Assembly: GCF_014203705.1 (NCBI RefSeq) | Contig: NZ_JACHJR010000001.1 | Coordinates: 7,316,001 to 7,380,000, forward strand | Direction of reading: 5' to 3' | DNA length: 64,000 bases | Source of the DNA: Kitasatospora gansuensis | GTDB lineage: Bacteria; Actinomycetota; Actinomycetes; Streptomycetales; Streptomycetaceae | Shown here: positions 1 through 8,974 of the stretch, piece by piece | How positions within the stretch are numbered: the first letter of the stretch is position 1 | Layout: each line of letters begins with the position of its first letter | Translations under genes and position numbers: made by a program | The notes under the pieces: generated by a model | Told to the model about the DNA's origin: nothing | Databases searched by the model: none | Seen by the model: the letters and a program-made list of their open reading frames with translations, nothing else

Positions 1-447
1 CGCGGCGTAGTCGGCGAACCGGTACGCGGTGTCCCGGACCGGCCAGCCGCCCGCCGACTCCAACTCCTGGGGCAGGTCCCAGTGGTAGAGGGTGGCGAGC
101 GGGGTGATGCCGTGCTCGAGCAGCTCGTCGACCAGCGCTCGGTAGAAGTCCAGCCCGCGCTCGACGGCCGGGCCGCGCCCGGTGGGCTGGATCCGCGGCC
201 AGGACAGCGAGAACCGGTAGGCGGTGAGGCCGAGTTCGGCCATCAGCCGGACGTCCTCGCGGAACCGGTGGTAGTGGTCGACGGCGGTGTCGCCGGTGTC
301 GCCGCCGGCCACCTTGCCCGGGGTGTGGCTGAAGGTGTCCCAGATCGACGGGGTACGGCCGCCCTCGGTGACGGCACCCTCGATCTGGTAGGCGGCGGTG
401 GCCGCGCCCCAGGCGAAGCCGGCCGGGAAGGTGTGGCTGACGGTCAT
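1..447 (-). CDS. bglC: GH1 beta-glucosidase, N-terminal part (gene runs off the window)
   Basis: The first 149 residues of a family 1 glycoside hydrolase of about 450 residues are present. The start (MTVSHTFPAGFAWGAATAAY) is the typical GH1 opening, followed by the glycone-binding QIEG motif and a RFSLSWPRIQPTG strand. The acid/base TxNEP and nucleophile TENG motifs would lie outside the window. There is no signal peptide, so it should hydrolyse imported cellobiose or cello-oligosaccharides to glucose in the cytoplasm. It follows the CebEFG importer genes on the same strand, the classical streptomycete cebR-cebEFG-bglC order, and is probably the last gene of that operon. Family assignment is secure; the symbol rests on gene order. 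Confidence 0.88.
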   Translation of the reverse strand, partial: MTVSHTFPAGFAWGAATAAYQIEGAVTEGGRTPSIWDTFSHTPGKVAGGDTGDTAVDHYHRFREDVRLMAELGLTAYRFSLSWPRIQPTGRGPAVERGLDFYRALVDELLEHGITPLATLYHWDLPQELESAGGWPVRDTAYRFADYAA

Positions 448-500
448 TCGGATGGCTCCAAGAGGTGTGGTGATGGTGGGGCGGCAGATCTGACGGACGG

Positions 501-1403
501 TCAGCCCTTCAGTGCGCCCTGGGTGATGCCGCCGACGATCTGCCGGCCGAAGACGGTGAAGACCAGGAGCAGGGGCAGGGTGCCGACGAGGGCCCCGGCG
601 GTGATGACGGACCAGTCGGTGGACCAGCCGGTGCCGAGCCCGGCCAGGGCCACCTGGACGGTCGGGTTGGTGGCGCCGTTCATTGCGATGATCGGCCAGA
701 GGAAGTCGTTCCAGGACTGGACGAAGGCGAGCATCCCGAGCACGGCCATCGCGGGCCGGGCGATCGGGACCACGACGTGCCAGACCACCCGCAGCGAGTT
801 CGCGCCGTCCACCCTTGCGGCTTCCAGGAGTTCGGTGGGCAGGGCCTGGCTGAGGTACTGGCGCATGAAGAAGACGCCGAAGGCGGTCACCAGGGTGGGC
901 AGGACGAGCGCGCCGAGCTGGTTGCCGAGCCCCAGGTGCTTCATCAGGATGAACAGCGGGACGATGCTGACCTGGGCGGGCACGGCCATGGTGGCGACCA
1001 CCAGGGCGAGCAGCGCGCCGCGGCCCGGGAACCGGAGCTTGGCGAACGCGAACCCGGCCAGCACCGAGAACGCCACGGTACTGAGCGCGACGGTGCCCGC
1101 GACCAGGGTCGAGTTGAGCAGCGCGACGCCCATGCCGCGCGCCCCGGCGTTGTTCCAGACGTAGCCGATGTTGTCGAAGAGGTTCCCCCCGGGCAGCAAC
1201 GGCGGCGGCGTGGAGATCACCCGGTGGCCGTCGGTGGAGGCCGCCACCAGCGTCCAGTACAGCGGGAAGAGTGAGGCGAGGGAGACCAGGGCCAGTACGG
1301 TCAGGGCGAGCGGCCCGGCCCGGTGCTGGCCGCCCGCGCCGAGGGAGCGCGGCCGGCGCCGGCGCGCGGCGGTGGGGGAGTGCTGGACAGGGATGGTGGT
1401 CAT
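501..1403 (-). CDS. cebG: Cellobiose/cellotriose ABC transporter permease CebG
   Basis: This 300-residue inner-membrane permease belongs to the MalG-type binding-protein-dependent sugar transporters. It has a hydrophobic first helix near residue 35, several further membrane segments and the EAA loop (ELLEAARVDGANSLRVVWHV) that contacts the ATPase. I start it at the ATG giving MTTIPVQHSP, because the upstream extension of this frame overlaps the cebF coding region and reads as its shadow. It lies 17 bases after cebF. No ATPase gene is nearby, as expected for streptomycete Ceb systems, which use the shared ATPase MsiK encoded elsewhere. Confidence 0.9.
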   Translation of the reverse strand: MTTIPVQHSPTAARRRRPRSLGAGGQHRAGPLALTVLALVSLASLFPLYWTLVAASTDGHRVISTPPPLLPGGNLFDNIGYVWNNAGARGMGVALLNSTLVAGTVALSTVAFSVLAGFAFAKLRFPGRGALLALVVATMAVPAQVSIVPLFILMKHLGLGNQLGALVLPTLVTAFGVFFMRQYLSQALPTELLEAARVDGANSLRVVWHVVVPIARPAMAVLGMLAFVQSWNDFLWPIIAMNGATNPTVQVALAGLGTGWSTDWSVITAGALVGTLPLLLVFTVFGRQIVGGITQGALKG

Positions 1404-1420
1404 GTCGGCGTCCTTCCCGC

Positions 1421-2407
1421 TCAGTTGGCGGAGCGCAGGCGGCGGGCGATCAGGGTGTTGGCCAGGCCGACCAGCAGGAGCAGACCGAACATCGTCCAGG
1501 CGATGGCGGAGGCACGGCCGAGCATGCTGTGGTGGAAGCCGGTGTCGTACATCAGGATGCCGAGGGTCTCGTACTGGTGGTCCGCGCCGCCCTGGTGGCC
1601 GCTCTGGCCGCCGAACAGGTAGGGCTCGCCGAAGAGTTGGGTGGCCCCGATGGAGGAGACCACGACGGTGAACAGGATGGTGGGACGCAGCTCGGGGATG
1701 GTGACGTGGCGGAACTGCTGCCAGCGGGAGGCGCCGTCGATGGCGGCCGCCTCGTACAGCTCGCGCGGGATCGCCTGCATCGCGGCGAGGTAGATCAGCG
1801 CGTTGTAGCCGGTCCACCGCCAGATCACGATCACCGAGACGGCGAACTGCGAACTCCACGGGCCGGCCTCCCACTGGACCGGGCCGGCACCGACCAGACC
1901 CAGCAGCCAGTTGGCCATGCCGCCTTCGGGGCTGAAGATCAGCGCGAAGACCAGGGTGGCGGCGGCCACCGAGGTCGCGTACGGCGCGAGCAGGGCGGTG
2001 CGGAAGAAGCCGCGGGCCGGGAGCTGGTAGTTGAGCAGGTGCGCGAGGCCGAGTGCGGCGAGCAACTGCGGGACGGTGGACAGCACGCCGAGGGTGATCG
2101 TGTTGCGCAGGGCGTTCCAGAAGAAGTGGCTGGGCGGGCCGAACAGCAGGTCCCAGTAGTTCTGCAGCCCCACCCAGTCGGCCTGGTCCACGTTGTAGAG
2201 GCTGACCCGGTGCAGGGAGAGCCAGCCGGTGTAGAGCAGCGGGAACAGGCCGAAGGCGGCGAACACCAGGAAGAACGGCGCGACGAACAGGTAGGGCGAG
2301 GCGGCGCGGTCCCAGCGGTGCAGGCGGCTCGTCCTGGCGCGGGCGGGTGGGTCCGTGGGCGGTGATCCTGGTGGGTCGGTTCGGTGGGTGCGGGTAGGGG
2401 TGGCCAC
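1421..2407 (-). CDS. cebF: Cellobiose/cellotriose ABC transporter permease CebF
   Basis: This 328-residue MalF-type permease pairs with CebG. A basic cytoplasmic N-terminus of about 35 residues precedes the first membrane helix (YLFVAPFFLVFAAFGLFPLL), and the EAA loop reads ELYEAAAIDGASRWQQFRHV. The start codon is GTG. It sits between cebE and cebG on the same strand and should form the heterodimeric channel with CebG. Substrate is inferred from the adjacent cebR, the canonical CebR operator and the GH1 gene. Confidence 0.9.
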   Translation of the reverse strand: MATPTRTHRTDPPGSPPTDPPARARTSRLHRWDRAASPYLFVAPFFLVFAAFGLFPLLYTGWLSLHRVSLYNVDQADWVGLQNYWDLLFGPPSHFFWNALRNTITLGVLSTVPQLLAALGLAHLLNYQLPARGFFRTALLAPYATSVAAATLVFALIFSPEGGMANWLLGLVGAGPVQWEAGPWSSQFAVSVIVIWRWTGYNALIYLAAMQAIPRELYEAAAIDGASRWQQFRHVTIPELRPTILFTVVVSSIGATQLFGEPYLFGGQSGHQGGADHQYETLGILMYDTGFHHSMLGRASAIAWTMFGLLLLVGLANTLIARRLRSAN

Positions 2408-2501
2408 TGGGGTCCTCCGTGCCGGGTGCGTCGTCGCGCTGTACTGGAAGGGGTTCTGGAGGCCGTACGGGCCGGGGCGCGGCCCGTACGGCGCGGCGGG
2501 C

Positions 2502-3803
2502 CTACTGGATGGTGCTGGTGATCTGCTTCAGGGTGGCGGCCCAGGCCTCGTCGGCGCTCTTGTGGTTCTGCTCCATCAGCAGCACGCCGTTGCTGAACGC
2601 CCCGTGCAGGGTGCCGTGGTGCGGGCCGGTCTCGGCCGGGGTGATCGCCTTCGCGGCGGTGGAGAAGATCTGGCCCGTCGGGGCCTTCGGGCCGATGTAC
2701 GGGTTGGTGAAGTCCGTGACGCCGGGCAGCGTGTAGGCCTTCTGGTTGGCGGGGATGTTGCCGACCTTCTGGAAGACCTTGGCCTGCTGCTCGGGCGCGG
2801 TGAGCCAGGCGGCCAGCGCCTGGGCCTGCGCGACGTGCTTGCCGGAGGCCGGTACGGCGAGGAAGGAACCGCCCCAGTTGCCGGCGGCGGGCGCCTGGGC
2901 GATGTTCCACTTGCCGGCGTTGCCGGGGCCGGAGAACTTCTCGATGTTGGCCTGCTGCCAGGACGGGCAGACGGTGGTGGCGAAGGTGGAGTTGGAGAAG
3001 GCGGTCTGCCAGGGGGTGTCGAACTCCTTGAGCCCCTGGGTGACCCCGGCCTGGACCGCCTCGGCGGCCAGCTTCCAGCCCTGCTGGACACCGGCGGAGT
3101 CCTGGTAGGCGACCTTGCCCTTCCGGTAGTACTGCTCGGCGTTGGAGGAGACCACGCCGTTGTACAGGCCGGAGGCGGTGTCCATGAAGAAGGTGCCCTT
3201 GGGCGCCTTGGCCTGGTACTGGCGGCCCGCCTCGACGTACTTCGCCCAGTCACCCGCCCAGAGCGCGCTGACCGCGGCGGGCTCGGTGGGCAGGCCGGCC
3301 GCCTGGAACAGGTCCTGGCGGTAGCAGATCGCCATCGGGCCGACGTCCGTGCCGAGGCCGATGGTCTTGCCCTGGGCGGTGGTCGCCTGCTGCCACTTCC
3401 ACGGCAGGTAGGCGTCCTTGTCGACGCCCTGAGCCTTCGACAGATCGGTGAACGCGCCCGCGAGTTGCTCGGAGCTGGCCAGCGCGATCCGGCTCAGCTC
3501 CAGCGCCTGGATGTCGTCGAGCCCGCCGCCCGACAGGCGGGTCTGCAGGGCGGTCCAGTAGTCGCCCTCCTGGGTGGTGGTGTTCTCGGTGATGGTGATG
3601 TTCGGGTGGGCCTTCGAGTACTCGTCGAAGAGCCCGGCCTCCTTGTAACCGAAGGTGCCGAAGTCGCCCACGCTGAGCGTGATCTTCGCGTTCGGGTCGT
3701 CGGAGCCCGTTCCGGCGGAGGAACATCCGGTGGCCAGCAGCGCGGTGAGTGCGGCGGCGGACACCAGGGCGGCGGTTCTGCGGGAACGGCGGTGCGCGGA
3801 CAT
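2502..3803 (-). CDS. cebE: Cello-oligosaccharide-binding lipoprotein CebE
   Basis: A 433-residue family 1 extracellular solute-binding protein. A signal sequence ends in a lipobox (LLATGC, lipid-anchored Cys about residue 27), so it is tethered outside the membrane and delivers sugar to CebFG. The mature part has the usual ABC sugar-binder features, for example an ALELSRIALASSEQLAG region and many aromatic residues for stacking on sugar rings. It is the first gene of the operon; a perfect 14-bp CebR-type operator lies 73 bases upstream of the start. Cellobiose/cellotriose specificity is inferred from context. Confidence 0.9.
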   Translation of the reverse strand: MSAHRRSRRTAALVSAAALTALLATGCSSAGTGSDDPNAKITLSVGDFGTFGYKEAGLFDEYSKAHPNITITENTTTQEGDYWTALQTRLSGGGLDDIQALELSRIALASSEQLAGAFTDLSKAQGVDKDAYLPWKWQQATTAQGKTIGLGTDVGPMAICYRQDLFQAAGLPTEPAAVSALWAGDWAKYVEAGRQYQAKAPKGTFFMDTASGLYNGVVSSNAEQYYRKGKVAYQDSAGVQQGWKLAAEAVQAGVTQGLKEFDTPWQTAFSNSTFATTVCPSWQQANIEKFSGPGNAGKWNIAQAPAAGNWGGSFLAVPASGKHVAQAQALAAWLTAPEQQAKVFQKVGNIPANQKAYTLPGVTDFTNPYIGPKAPTGQIFSTAAKAITPAETGPHHGTLHGAFSNGVLLMEQNHKSADEAWAATLKQITSTIQ

Positions 3804-3875
3804 GGAATCTCCAGGAAAGGGGTGGGTGTGCGGGGTGGCGCGGCGAGGGCCCGGAGGGGCCGGAGCGCAGAGATG

Positions 3876-3889
3876 TGGGAGCGCTCCCA
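3876..3889. promoter_or_regulatory. CebR operator (14-bp palindrome)
   Basis: TGGGAGCGCTCCCA is a perfect palindrome and is identical to the CebR box described for streptomycete cellulose-utilisation genes. It lies just upstream of cebE, where a repressor would block transcription of cebEFG-bglC until cellobiose is present. Confidence 0.9.
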
Positions 3890-3990
3890 GGCGGCGGAGT
3901 GAAACCTTGCTCTCCCAGGTGAAGGGCTGTCAAGGGGTGATCTTCGCGGCCGCCGAAGGGCCGCGGGCCCGGGTGCGGGCAGGGCGGATC

Positions 3991-4017
3991 ACCGCACCGC
4001 GCACGTGGCGGTGCGGT
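3991..4017 (-). terminator. Terminator of cebR
   Basis: A perfect 10-bp inverted repeat (ACCGCACCGC / GCGGTGCGGT) with a 7-base loop lies 18 bases past the cebR stop codon, between it and the cebE promoter region. There is no T-tract, which is normal for high-G+C actinobacterial terminators. Confidence 0.6.
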
Positions 4018-4034
4018 CGGCGGACCGACCGGGA

Positions 4035-5048
4035 TCAGGCGGATTCGCGCCGGATCAGCGTGGTGGGCAGGATCAGCGGACTCGGCTTCTCGCCCGCGAT
4101 CAGTGCGAGCAGCATGCGGGTCATCTCCCGGCCGATGTCCCGTATCGGCTGATGGACCGTGGTGAGCGGCGGATCGGCGATCTCGGAGATGGCCAGGCCG
4201 TCGAAGCCGACCACGGCGACCTCCGAGGGAACGGTGCGGCCCGCGCGGTGCAGCACCCGCAGCGCGCCCGCCGCCATGTTGTCGTTGGCGGCGAACACCG
4301 CGTCCAGGTCCGGGTGTCGGGTGAGCAGGGACTCCATCGCGGCCATGCCGTTCCGCTCGGTGAAGTCACCGCCGACCTCCGCGCGGTAGGGGAGACCGGC
4401 CAGGGTCAGCGCCTCGTGGTAGCCGCGTCTGCGGGCCCGGCCGACGTCGGTGTCCAGCGGCCCGGTGATGGTCGCGATCCGGGTGCGGCCGAGCGAGACC
4501 AGGTGTTCGGTCGCCTCCCGGGCGCCGCGCACGTTGTCCACGTCCACGTAGAACGGGGCGTGCCCGTGCAGCGGCTTTCCACCGAACACGGCGGGGACGC
4601 CGGCCTCCAGGGCTAGCTGGGACAGCGGATCGTCCCCGCGCAGGGACATCAGCATCACCCCGTCCACCGCCCGGCTCTGCAGCAGCTGCTTCACCCGGAT
4701 CTGGCCGCGGGTGGAGGTGGCCAGACAGAGCACCAGGTGCAGGTCGGTCTCCTCCAGTGCGGTCGAGGCACCCGCGATGACCTGCCCGTAGAACGGGTCG
4801 GCCAGCACGGCCGGGTCCTCCCCGGCGATGATCAGGGCCACCGCCCCGGCCTGCTGGGTCGCCAGGGCGCGGGCCGTCGGATTGGGGACGTACCCGAGCT
4901 CCTTGATCGCGCGCTGGACGGCCTCGCGTTTGCCGCTGCTCACGTTCGGGGCGTTGTTCAACACCCTCGACGCCGCGGTACGGGACACCCCGGCGTGCTC
5001 GGCGACCTCGTCCAGGGTCGGCCTTCGGCGCGTCGGTTCGTCCGTCAT
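4035..5048 (-). CDS. cebR: LacI-family cellobiose-responsive repressor CebR
   Basis: A 337-residue LacI/GalR regulator. The N-terminal helix-turn-helix (TLDEVAEHAGVSRTAASRVL, residues about 11-30) is followed by the hinge (PNPTARALATQ) and a periplasmic-binding-protein-like sensor domain ending in FDGLAISEIADPPLTTV. It lies upstream of cebE in the same direction, as in known cebR-cebEFG loci, and its own promoter region carries a TGGAAGCGCTTCCA box, so autoregulation is likely. It should repress both the importer operon and the facing GH6 genes, with cellobiose as inducer; that part is inferred from known CebR systems. Confidence 0.88.
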   Translation of the reverse strand: MTDEPTRRRPTLDEVAEHAGVSRTAASRVLNNAPNVSSGKREAVQRAIKELGYVPNPTARALATQQAGAVALIIAGEDPAVLADPFYGQVIAGASTALEETDLHLVLCLATSTRGQIRVKQLLQSRAVDGVMLMSLRGDDPLSQLALEAGVPAVFGGKPLHGHAPFYVDVDNVRGAREATEHLVSLGRTRIATITGPLDTDVGRARRRGYHEALTLAGLPYRAEVGGDFTERNGMAAMESLLTRHPDLDAVFAANDNMAAGALRVLHRAGRTVPSEVAVVGFDGLAISEIADPPLTTVHQPIRDIGREMTRMLLALIAGEKPSPLILPTTLIRRESA

Positions 5049-5109
5049 GGTGGTTCACCTCGGTGTTGATGCCAGTGCACAGGATATCGCGCCTCCGTCG
5101 GGTCAAAAC

Positions 5110-5123
5110 TGGAAGCGCTTCCA
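5110..5123. promoter_or_regulatory. CebR-like operator 1 of the cebR/GH6 intergenic region
   Basis: TGGAAGCGCTTCCA is a perfect palindrome differing from the canonical CebR box only by the symmetric G-to-A and C-to-T exchange. It lies 62 bases upstream of cebR and 135 bases upstream of the first GH6 gene. Confidence 0.8.
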
Positions 5124-5209
5124 GTCGGGACTGTACCGCCGAGCACCGGCGCTGTGAAGGTAGCCGTAGGTATTGACATCGCGGCGCGCAGCCTCAATCA
5201 TCTGGCAAC

Positions 5210-5223
5210 TGGAAGCGCTTCCA
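5210..5223. promoter_or_regulatory. CebR-like operator 2 in front of the GH6 genes
   Basis: This is an identical copy of TGGAAGCGCTTCCA, exactly 100 bases after the first and 35 bases before the start codon of the first GH6 gene. Two copies on nearly the same helical face would allow repressor looping; that is inference. Confidence 0.8.
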
Positions 5224-5257
5224 CCTCCCCCACTCCACCCACAGCGGAGGAAGCCCC

Positions 5258-6235
5258 ATGCGCCGCACACGCCGCAGTACGGCACTTCTCATCGCACCAG
5301 CGCTGACCGCCCTGCTGTTCGCGGTCCAGCCCGGGACGGCGTACGCCGCCGACCCGACCGGCATGACCAACGGCTACTACGCCGACCCCAACTCCAGTTC
5401 CCAGCAGTGGGTCAACTCCCACCGCGGGGACGGCCGCGCCGCCGCGATCCAGAGCTCGATCGCCAACGTGCCGATGGCACGCTGGTTCGGCAACTGGAGC
5501 GGCACCATCGGGACCGCGACCGGCGCCTACGTCGGCGCCGCGGCGGCCGGCGGGAAACTGCCGGTCCTGGTGGCCTACAACATCCCCGGCCGGGACATCT
5601 GCGCCGGGCAGTCCGGCGGCGGGGCCGGATCCGTCGCGGAGTACAACTCCTGGATCGCCGCCTTCGCCAGTGGCATCGGCAACCGGCCGGCCCTGGTCGT
5701 CCTGGAGCCCGACGCGGTCGGGCACCAGGACTGCATGACGCCGGCTCAGATCTCCGACCGCAACGGGATGCTGCGCAACGCCATCGCCCAGTTCAACGCC
5801 AAGGCCCCGAACACCTGGGTCTACCTGGACGCCGGCAACCCCGGCTGGCTGAGCGCCGCCACCGCGGCCCAGCGGCTGGCCGCCGCCGGGGTGAGCGGGG
5901 CCCACGGCTTCTCGCTCAACGTCTCGAACTTCTACCCCACCGGGCAGAACACCACGTACGGCAACGCCGTCAACGCGGCGCTGAAGTCCTCGTACGGCTA
6001 CAGCAAGTCGTACGTCGTCGACACCAGCCGCAACGGCAACGGATCCGACGGCAACTGGTGCAACCCGGCCGGCCGGAAGACCGGCACGCCCACCACCCGC
6101 ACGGGCGGCGGTCCCGAGATGCTGCTGTGGGTCAAGGCCCCCGGCGAGTCCGACGGCAACTGCGGCACCGGCACCGGATCGACGGCCGGGCAGTTCCTGC
6201 CCGAGGTCGCGTACAAGATGATCTACGGCTACTGA
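5258..6235 (+). CDS. Secreted GH6 endo-beta-1,4-glucanase
   Basis: A 325-residue glycoside hydrolase family 6 enzyme. A Sec signal peptide ends near residue 30 (TAYA-A). The catalytic core has the signatures LPVLVAYNIPGRDIC, with the first conserved Asp, and VLEPDAVGHQDC, with the general-acid Asp, then VYLDAGNPGW and the C-terminal VDTSRNGNG and WVKAPGESDG motifs. The size is that of compact streptomycete CelA-type endoglucanases. No carbohydrate-binding module or linker is present. A clear ribosome binding site (GGAGGAA) precedes the ATG. It faces cebR and lies behind two CebR-like operators, so it should be cellobiose-induced and cut amorphous cellulose outside the cell. Confidence 0.9.
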   Translation: MRRTRRSTALLIAPALTALLFAVQPGTAYAADPTGMTNGYYADPNSSSQQWVNSHRGDGRAAAIQSSIANVPMARWFGNWSGTIGTATGAYVGAAAAGGKLPVLVAYNIPGRDICAGQSGGGAGSVAEYNSWIAAFASGIGNRPALVVLEPDAVGHQDCMTPAQISDRNGMLRNAIAQFNAKAPNTWVYLDAGNPGWLSAATAAQRLAAAGVSGAHGFSLNVSNFYPTGQNTTYGNAVNAALKSSYGYSKSYVVDTSRNGNGSDGNWCNPAGRKTGTPTTRTGGGPEMLLWVKAPGESDGNCGTGTGSTAGQFLPEVAYKMIYGY

Positions 6236-6306
6236 CCGGGGATCGACACCAACTCCGCTCGGGGCGGGCCACTCCCCGCTCCGAGCGGTCCAGAAGAGGA
6301 AAACCC

Positions 6307-7602
6307 ATGAGACCGCGCATCCCCCGCACCCTGCTCCCCGCCGCGCTGGCCGCCCTGCTCACGGCCGTCGCCGTGCCGGTGCAGGCGGAGGCCCAGCAGG
6401 CCACCGGCCACACCCTGCCCGCCGGCACCCGGTTCTACGTCGACCCGCAGAGCGACGCCGCGAAGCAGGCCGTCCGCTACCTGCGGGGCCACGACTTCGC
6501 GGGCGCCGCCGCCATGGCCAAGCTCGCGAGCTGGCCGGAGGCCGACTGGTTCACCGACGGCACTCCCGCCGAGGTGGAGGTCCGGGCCCGTTCGCTGACC
6601 CGCCGTGCGGCCCTCACCGGGACCGTCCCGGTGCTGGTCGCCTACAACGTCCCGCTGCGGGACTGCTCGCAGTACTCCAGCGGCGGCGCGCAGTCCGACG
6701 CGGAGTACCAGGCCTGGATCGCGGCGCTGGCCCGCGGCCTGGGCAAGAGCAAGGCCGTGATCGTCCTCGAGCCCGACGCCCTGGCCAACCTGCCCACCGA
6801 CTGCGGCCCGGACAGCGACCCGACCGGCGCGATCACGGCGGGCCGGATGGCCGACCTGCGGTACGCGATCGACGTGCTGGAGCGGCAGCCGAACACGGTG
6901 GTCTACCTGGACGCCGGGAACAGCCACTGGCAGAGCGTCGGCAACGCGGCGAAGCGCCTGCTGGACGCGGGCGTCGAGCGGACCCAGGGGTTCTCGCTGA
7001 ACGTGTCCAACTTCTTCGCGACCGGCCTGTCCGACCACTATGGCACCTGGGTGTCGAAGTGCCTCTGGTACGCCACCAAGGGCCCGGAGGCCGCGCGCGG
7101 GCACACCGACTGGTGCGCGAGCCAGTACTACTCGCCGACCGCGCCGAACGACGGGCAGCCGGGGAACTCGGTCAACGCGGACGACCCCAGCACCTGGCAC
7201 TGGACCGACCAGTGGTTCGAGCAGAACGCCGGAACCGCGCCGCTGAACGCGCTGACCCATTTCGTGGTGGACACCAGCCGCAACGGCCAGGGCGGCTGGA
7301 CCCCGCCGGCCGGCAAGTACCCGGGTGACCCGCAGACCTGGTGCAACCCGCCCGGGCGCGGCATCGGGAACCGCCCCACCGCCGACACCGGCACACCGCT
7401 GGTGGACGCGTACCTGTGGATCAAGACCGTCGGCCAGTCCGACGGGCAGTGCAACCGCAACATCCCCGGCGGCACGATCGATCCCGAGTACGGCAGCGTC
7501 GACCCGGCGGCCGGTGCCTGGTGGCCGGAGCAGGCCATGACCCTGGTGCGCAACGCCAATCCGCCGCTGACCTTCGCCCCCTTCGGCCGGCCTGCGGCCT
7601 GA
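6307..7602 (+). CDS. Secreted GH6 cellulase, probable cellobiohydrolase
   Basis: A 431-residue second GH6 enzyme. Its signal peptide ends about residue 28 (VQAEA). It shares the VLVAYNVPLRDC, VLEPDALANLPTDC, VYLDAGNSHW and VDTSRNGQGGW blocks with its neighbour. About 100 extra residues lie mainly around DWCASQYYSPTAPNDGQPG and the segment after it. Such insertions form the active-site tunnel loops of exo-acting GH6 cellobiohydrolases. No binding module is present. The ATG follows an AAGAGGAAA ribosome binding site. The gene lies 71 bases after the endoglucanase and probably shares its transcript, giving an endo/exo pair. The exo assignment is inference from length and loops. Confidence 0.87.
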   Translation: MRPRIPRTLLPAALAALLTAVAVPVQAEAQQATGHTLPAGTRFYVDPQSDAAKQAVRYLRGHDFAGAAAMAKLASWPEADWFTDGTPAEVEVRARSLTRRAALTGTVPVLVAYNVPLRDCSQYSSGGAQSDAEYQAWIAALARGLGKSKAVIVLEPDALANLPTDCGPDSDPTGAITAGRMADLRYAIDVLERQPNTVVYLDAGNSHWQSVGNAAKRLLDAGVERTQGFSLNVSNFFATGLSDHYGTWVSKCLWYATKGPEAARGHTDWCASQYYSPTAPNDGQPGNSVNADDPSTWHWTDQWFEQNAGTAPLNALTHFVVDTSRNGQGGWTPPAGKYPGDPQTWCNPPGRGIGNRPTADTGTPLVDAYLWIKTVGQSDGQCNRNIPGGTIDPEYGSVDPAAGAWWPEQAMTLVRNANPPLTFAPFGRPAA

Positions 7603-7614
7603 CGGAGCGTCAGT

Positions 7615-7646
7615 GCCCGGCCCCGGGCTCAGGCACGGGGCCGGGC
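7615..7646. terminator. Bidirectional terminator between convergent genes
   Basis: An 11-bp perfect inverted repeat (GCCCGGCCCCG / CGGGGCCGGGC) with a 10-base loop lies between the second GH6 gene and the convergent DUF418 gene. The loop contains the stop codon of the DUF418 gene. Confidence 0.65.
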
Positions 7647-8768
7647 GAGCCTGGTTGAGACATGCAGCAGGTGCTCCAGCGGCCCGCGTCCGAACAGGGG
7701 TGACCACACGCCCGCGAAGAGCACCGACACCGTGACGAAGAGAGCGAGCACCGCCGGAGGGGAGCCGGGCAGCTCGTCGATCCCGAGCAGGCCGATGCCG
7801 ATGACGTGCCCCACGTAGACCGTCAGCGACATCGTGCCGACGGCGATCACCGGGGCGAGCAGCCGCCGTACGGCGGGCAGCGCGTCGAGGAGCGCGAGGC
7901 AGCCGGCCACCACCAGCAGCGCCACCCCCGTGCCGCCGAGGATCTCGAAGGTGGTCCCGCTGTGCGGCGAGGCGATCAGCAGGCCGGCCGGGTTCGCGAT
8001 CGGGACGGTGCCCGTCTCGGCCGGCGTGTCCGGCCCCGAGGTGGCCCGGAGCAGCAGCCAGGACAGGCCGTACCCGTTGGCCGCCAGAGCCAGACCGAGG
8101 CCCGCGAGCCGCCGGCGCACCGCCGCCGAGCCGAGGTCGAGGCGGCCCACCGCCATGCCCGCGATCACGAACGGCATCCAGGTCGCCGCCGGGTACACGC
8201 CGGTGAGCAGCAGCTCCACCGGGCTTTCGACCAGGCCGGTCGGAGGCTCGTCACCGAGCCCGAAGGCGGTGCGCACCACGAACGACAGCTGAGGACCGGT
8301 CAGGGCCCAGAGCGCCGCGATCAGCGCCAGCGTGTCGGCCGGCAGCCGGAGCAGCGGCAGCGCCAGCAGGAAGTAGACGGCGTAGTAGGCCAGGATCACC
8401 GCGACCGGGGTGCCCGACAGCGTGAGGCCGAAGCCGAGCAGCAGCAGGATCACCGCCCGGATCACGATCCGGGCCACCGCCTGCCGTCGGGCCGGGCCGG
8501 TCCTCGCCTGCGGGCGGCCCGCGACGATCACCAGCGCGACACCGGCCAGCAGGGCGAACAGCGCCGACGCCCGGCCATGGGTGAGGAACAGCAGCGCACC
8601 GCCGGGGCCGCCGACCGCCGGATCGGGGCCCACGTGCGCGGCGAACATGCCGAACACGGCGAGCGCCCGGGCCAGGTCCAGGCCGACCAGCCTCGCCGTC
8701 GGCGACACCGGGGCGGGGGACGGCCGGGCGCGGGTGGCGTGGTCGGGGCTCGGAAGCGGTCGGGTCAT
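7629..8768 (-). CDS. DUF418-type polytopic membrane protein
   Basis: A 379-residue integral membrane protein with about ten hydrophobic segments. The opening LDLARALAVFGMFAAHVG is the hallmark of the DUF418 / heparan-N-acetyltransferase-like superfamily, and the C-terminal YVGHVIGIGLLG and GVWSPLFGRGPLEHLL segments fit the DUF418 domain. Members are thought to be acyltransferase-like membrane proteins, but no substrate is known. It stands alone, converging on the GH6 genes and diverging from a two-component system. Confidence 0.78.
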   Translation of the reverse strand: MTRPLPSPDHATRARPSPAPVSPTARLVGLDLARALAVFGMFAAHVGPDPAVGGPGGALLFLTHGRASALFALLAGVALVIVAGRPQARTGPARRQAVARIVIRAVILLLLGFGLTLSGTPVAVILAYYAVYFLLALPLLRLPADTLALIAALWALTGPQLSFVVRTAFGLGDEPPTGLVESPVELLLTGVYPAATWMPFVIAGMAVGRLDLGSAAVRRRLAGLGLALAANGYGLSWLLLRATSGPDTPAETGTVPIANPAGLLIASPHSGTTFEILGGTGVALLVVAGCLALLDALPAVRRLLAPVIAVGTMSLTVYVGHVIGIGLLGIDELPGSPPAVLALFVTVSVLFAGVWSPLFGRGPLEHLLHVSTRLARPRA

Positions 8769-8974
8769 GTCCGTCAGCCTGGTTTCCGCGCGGGTACGTC
8801 AGGTACCCGGCGGCAGGCCGGACCTGACGGCCGGTCGGCGGTCGCCCGCCGCCACCCGGCCGCCCGGTGCCCGCCGACCGGCTGCCCACAACCGACCGCA
8901 GGGTCGGACGGCAGCGCGCTGATGGACCCGTAGGGTCGGGAGTCGGTGGGCTTGGGCGAGGACGAGGAACGTAC

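Noticed and set aside
5173..6306. Upstream in-frame extension of the second GH6 gene through the first
   Set aside because: The frame is open but non-coding there: the first GH6 gene is encoded in another frame, and a signal peptide with a ribosome binding site begins at 6307.
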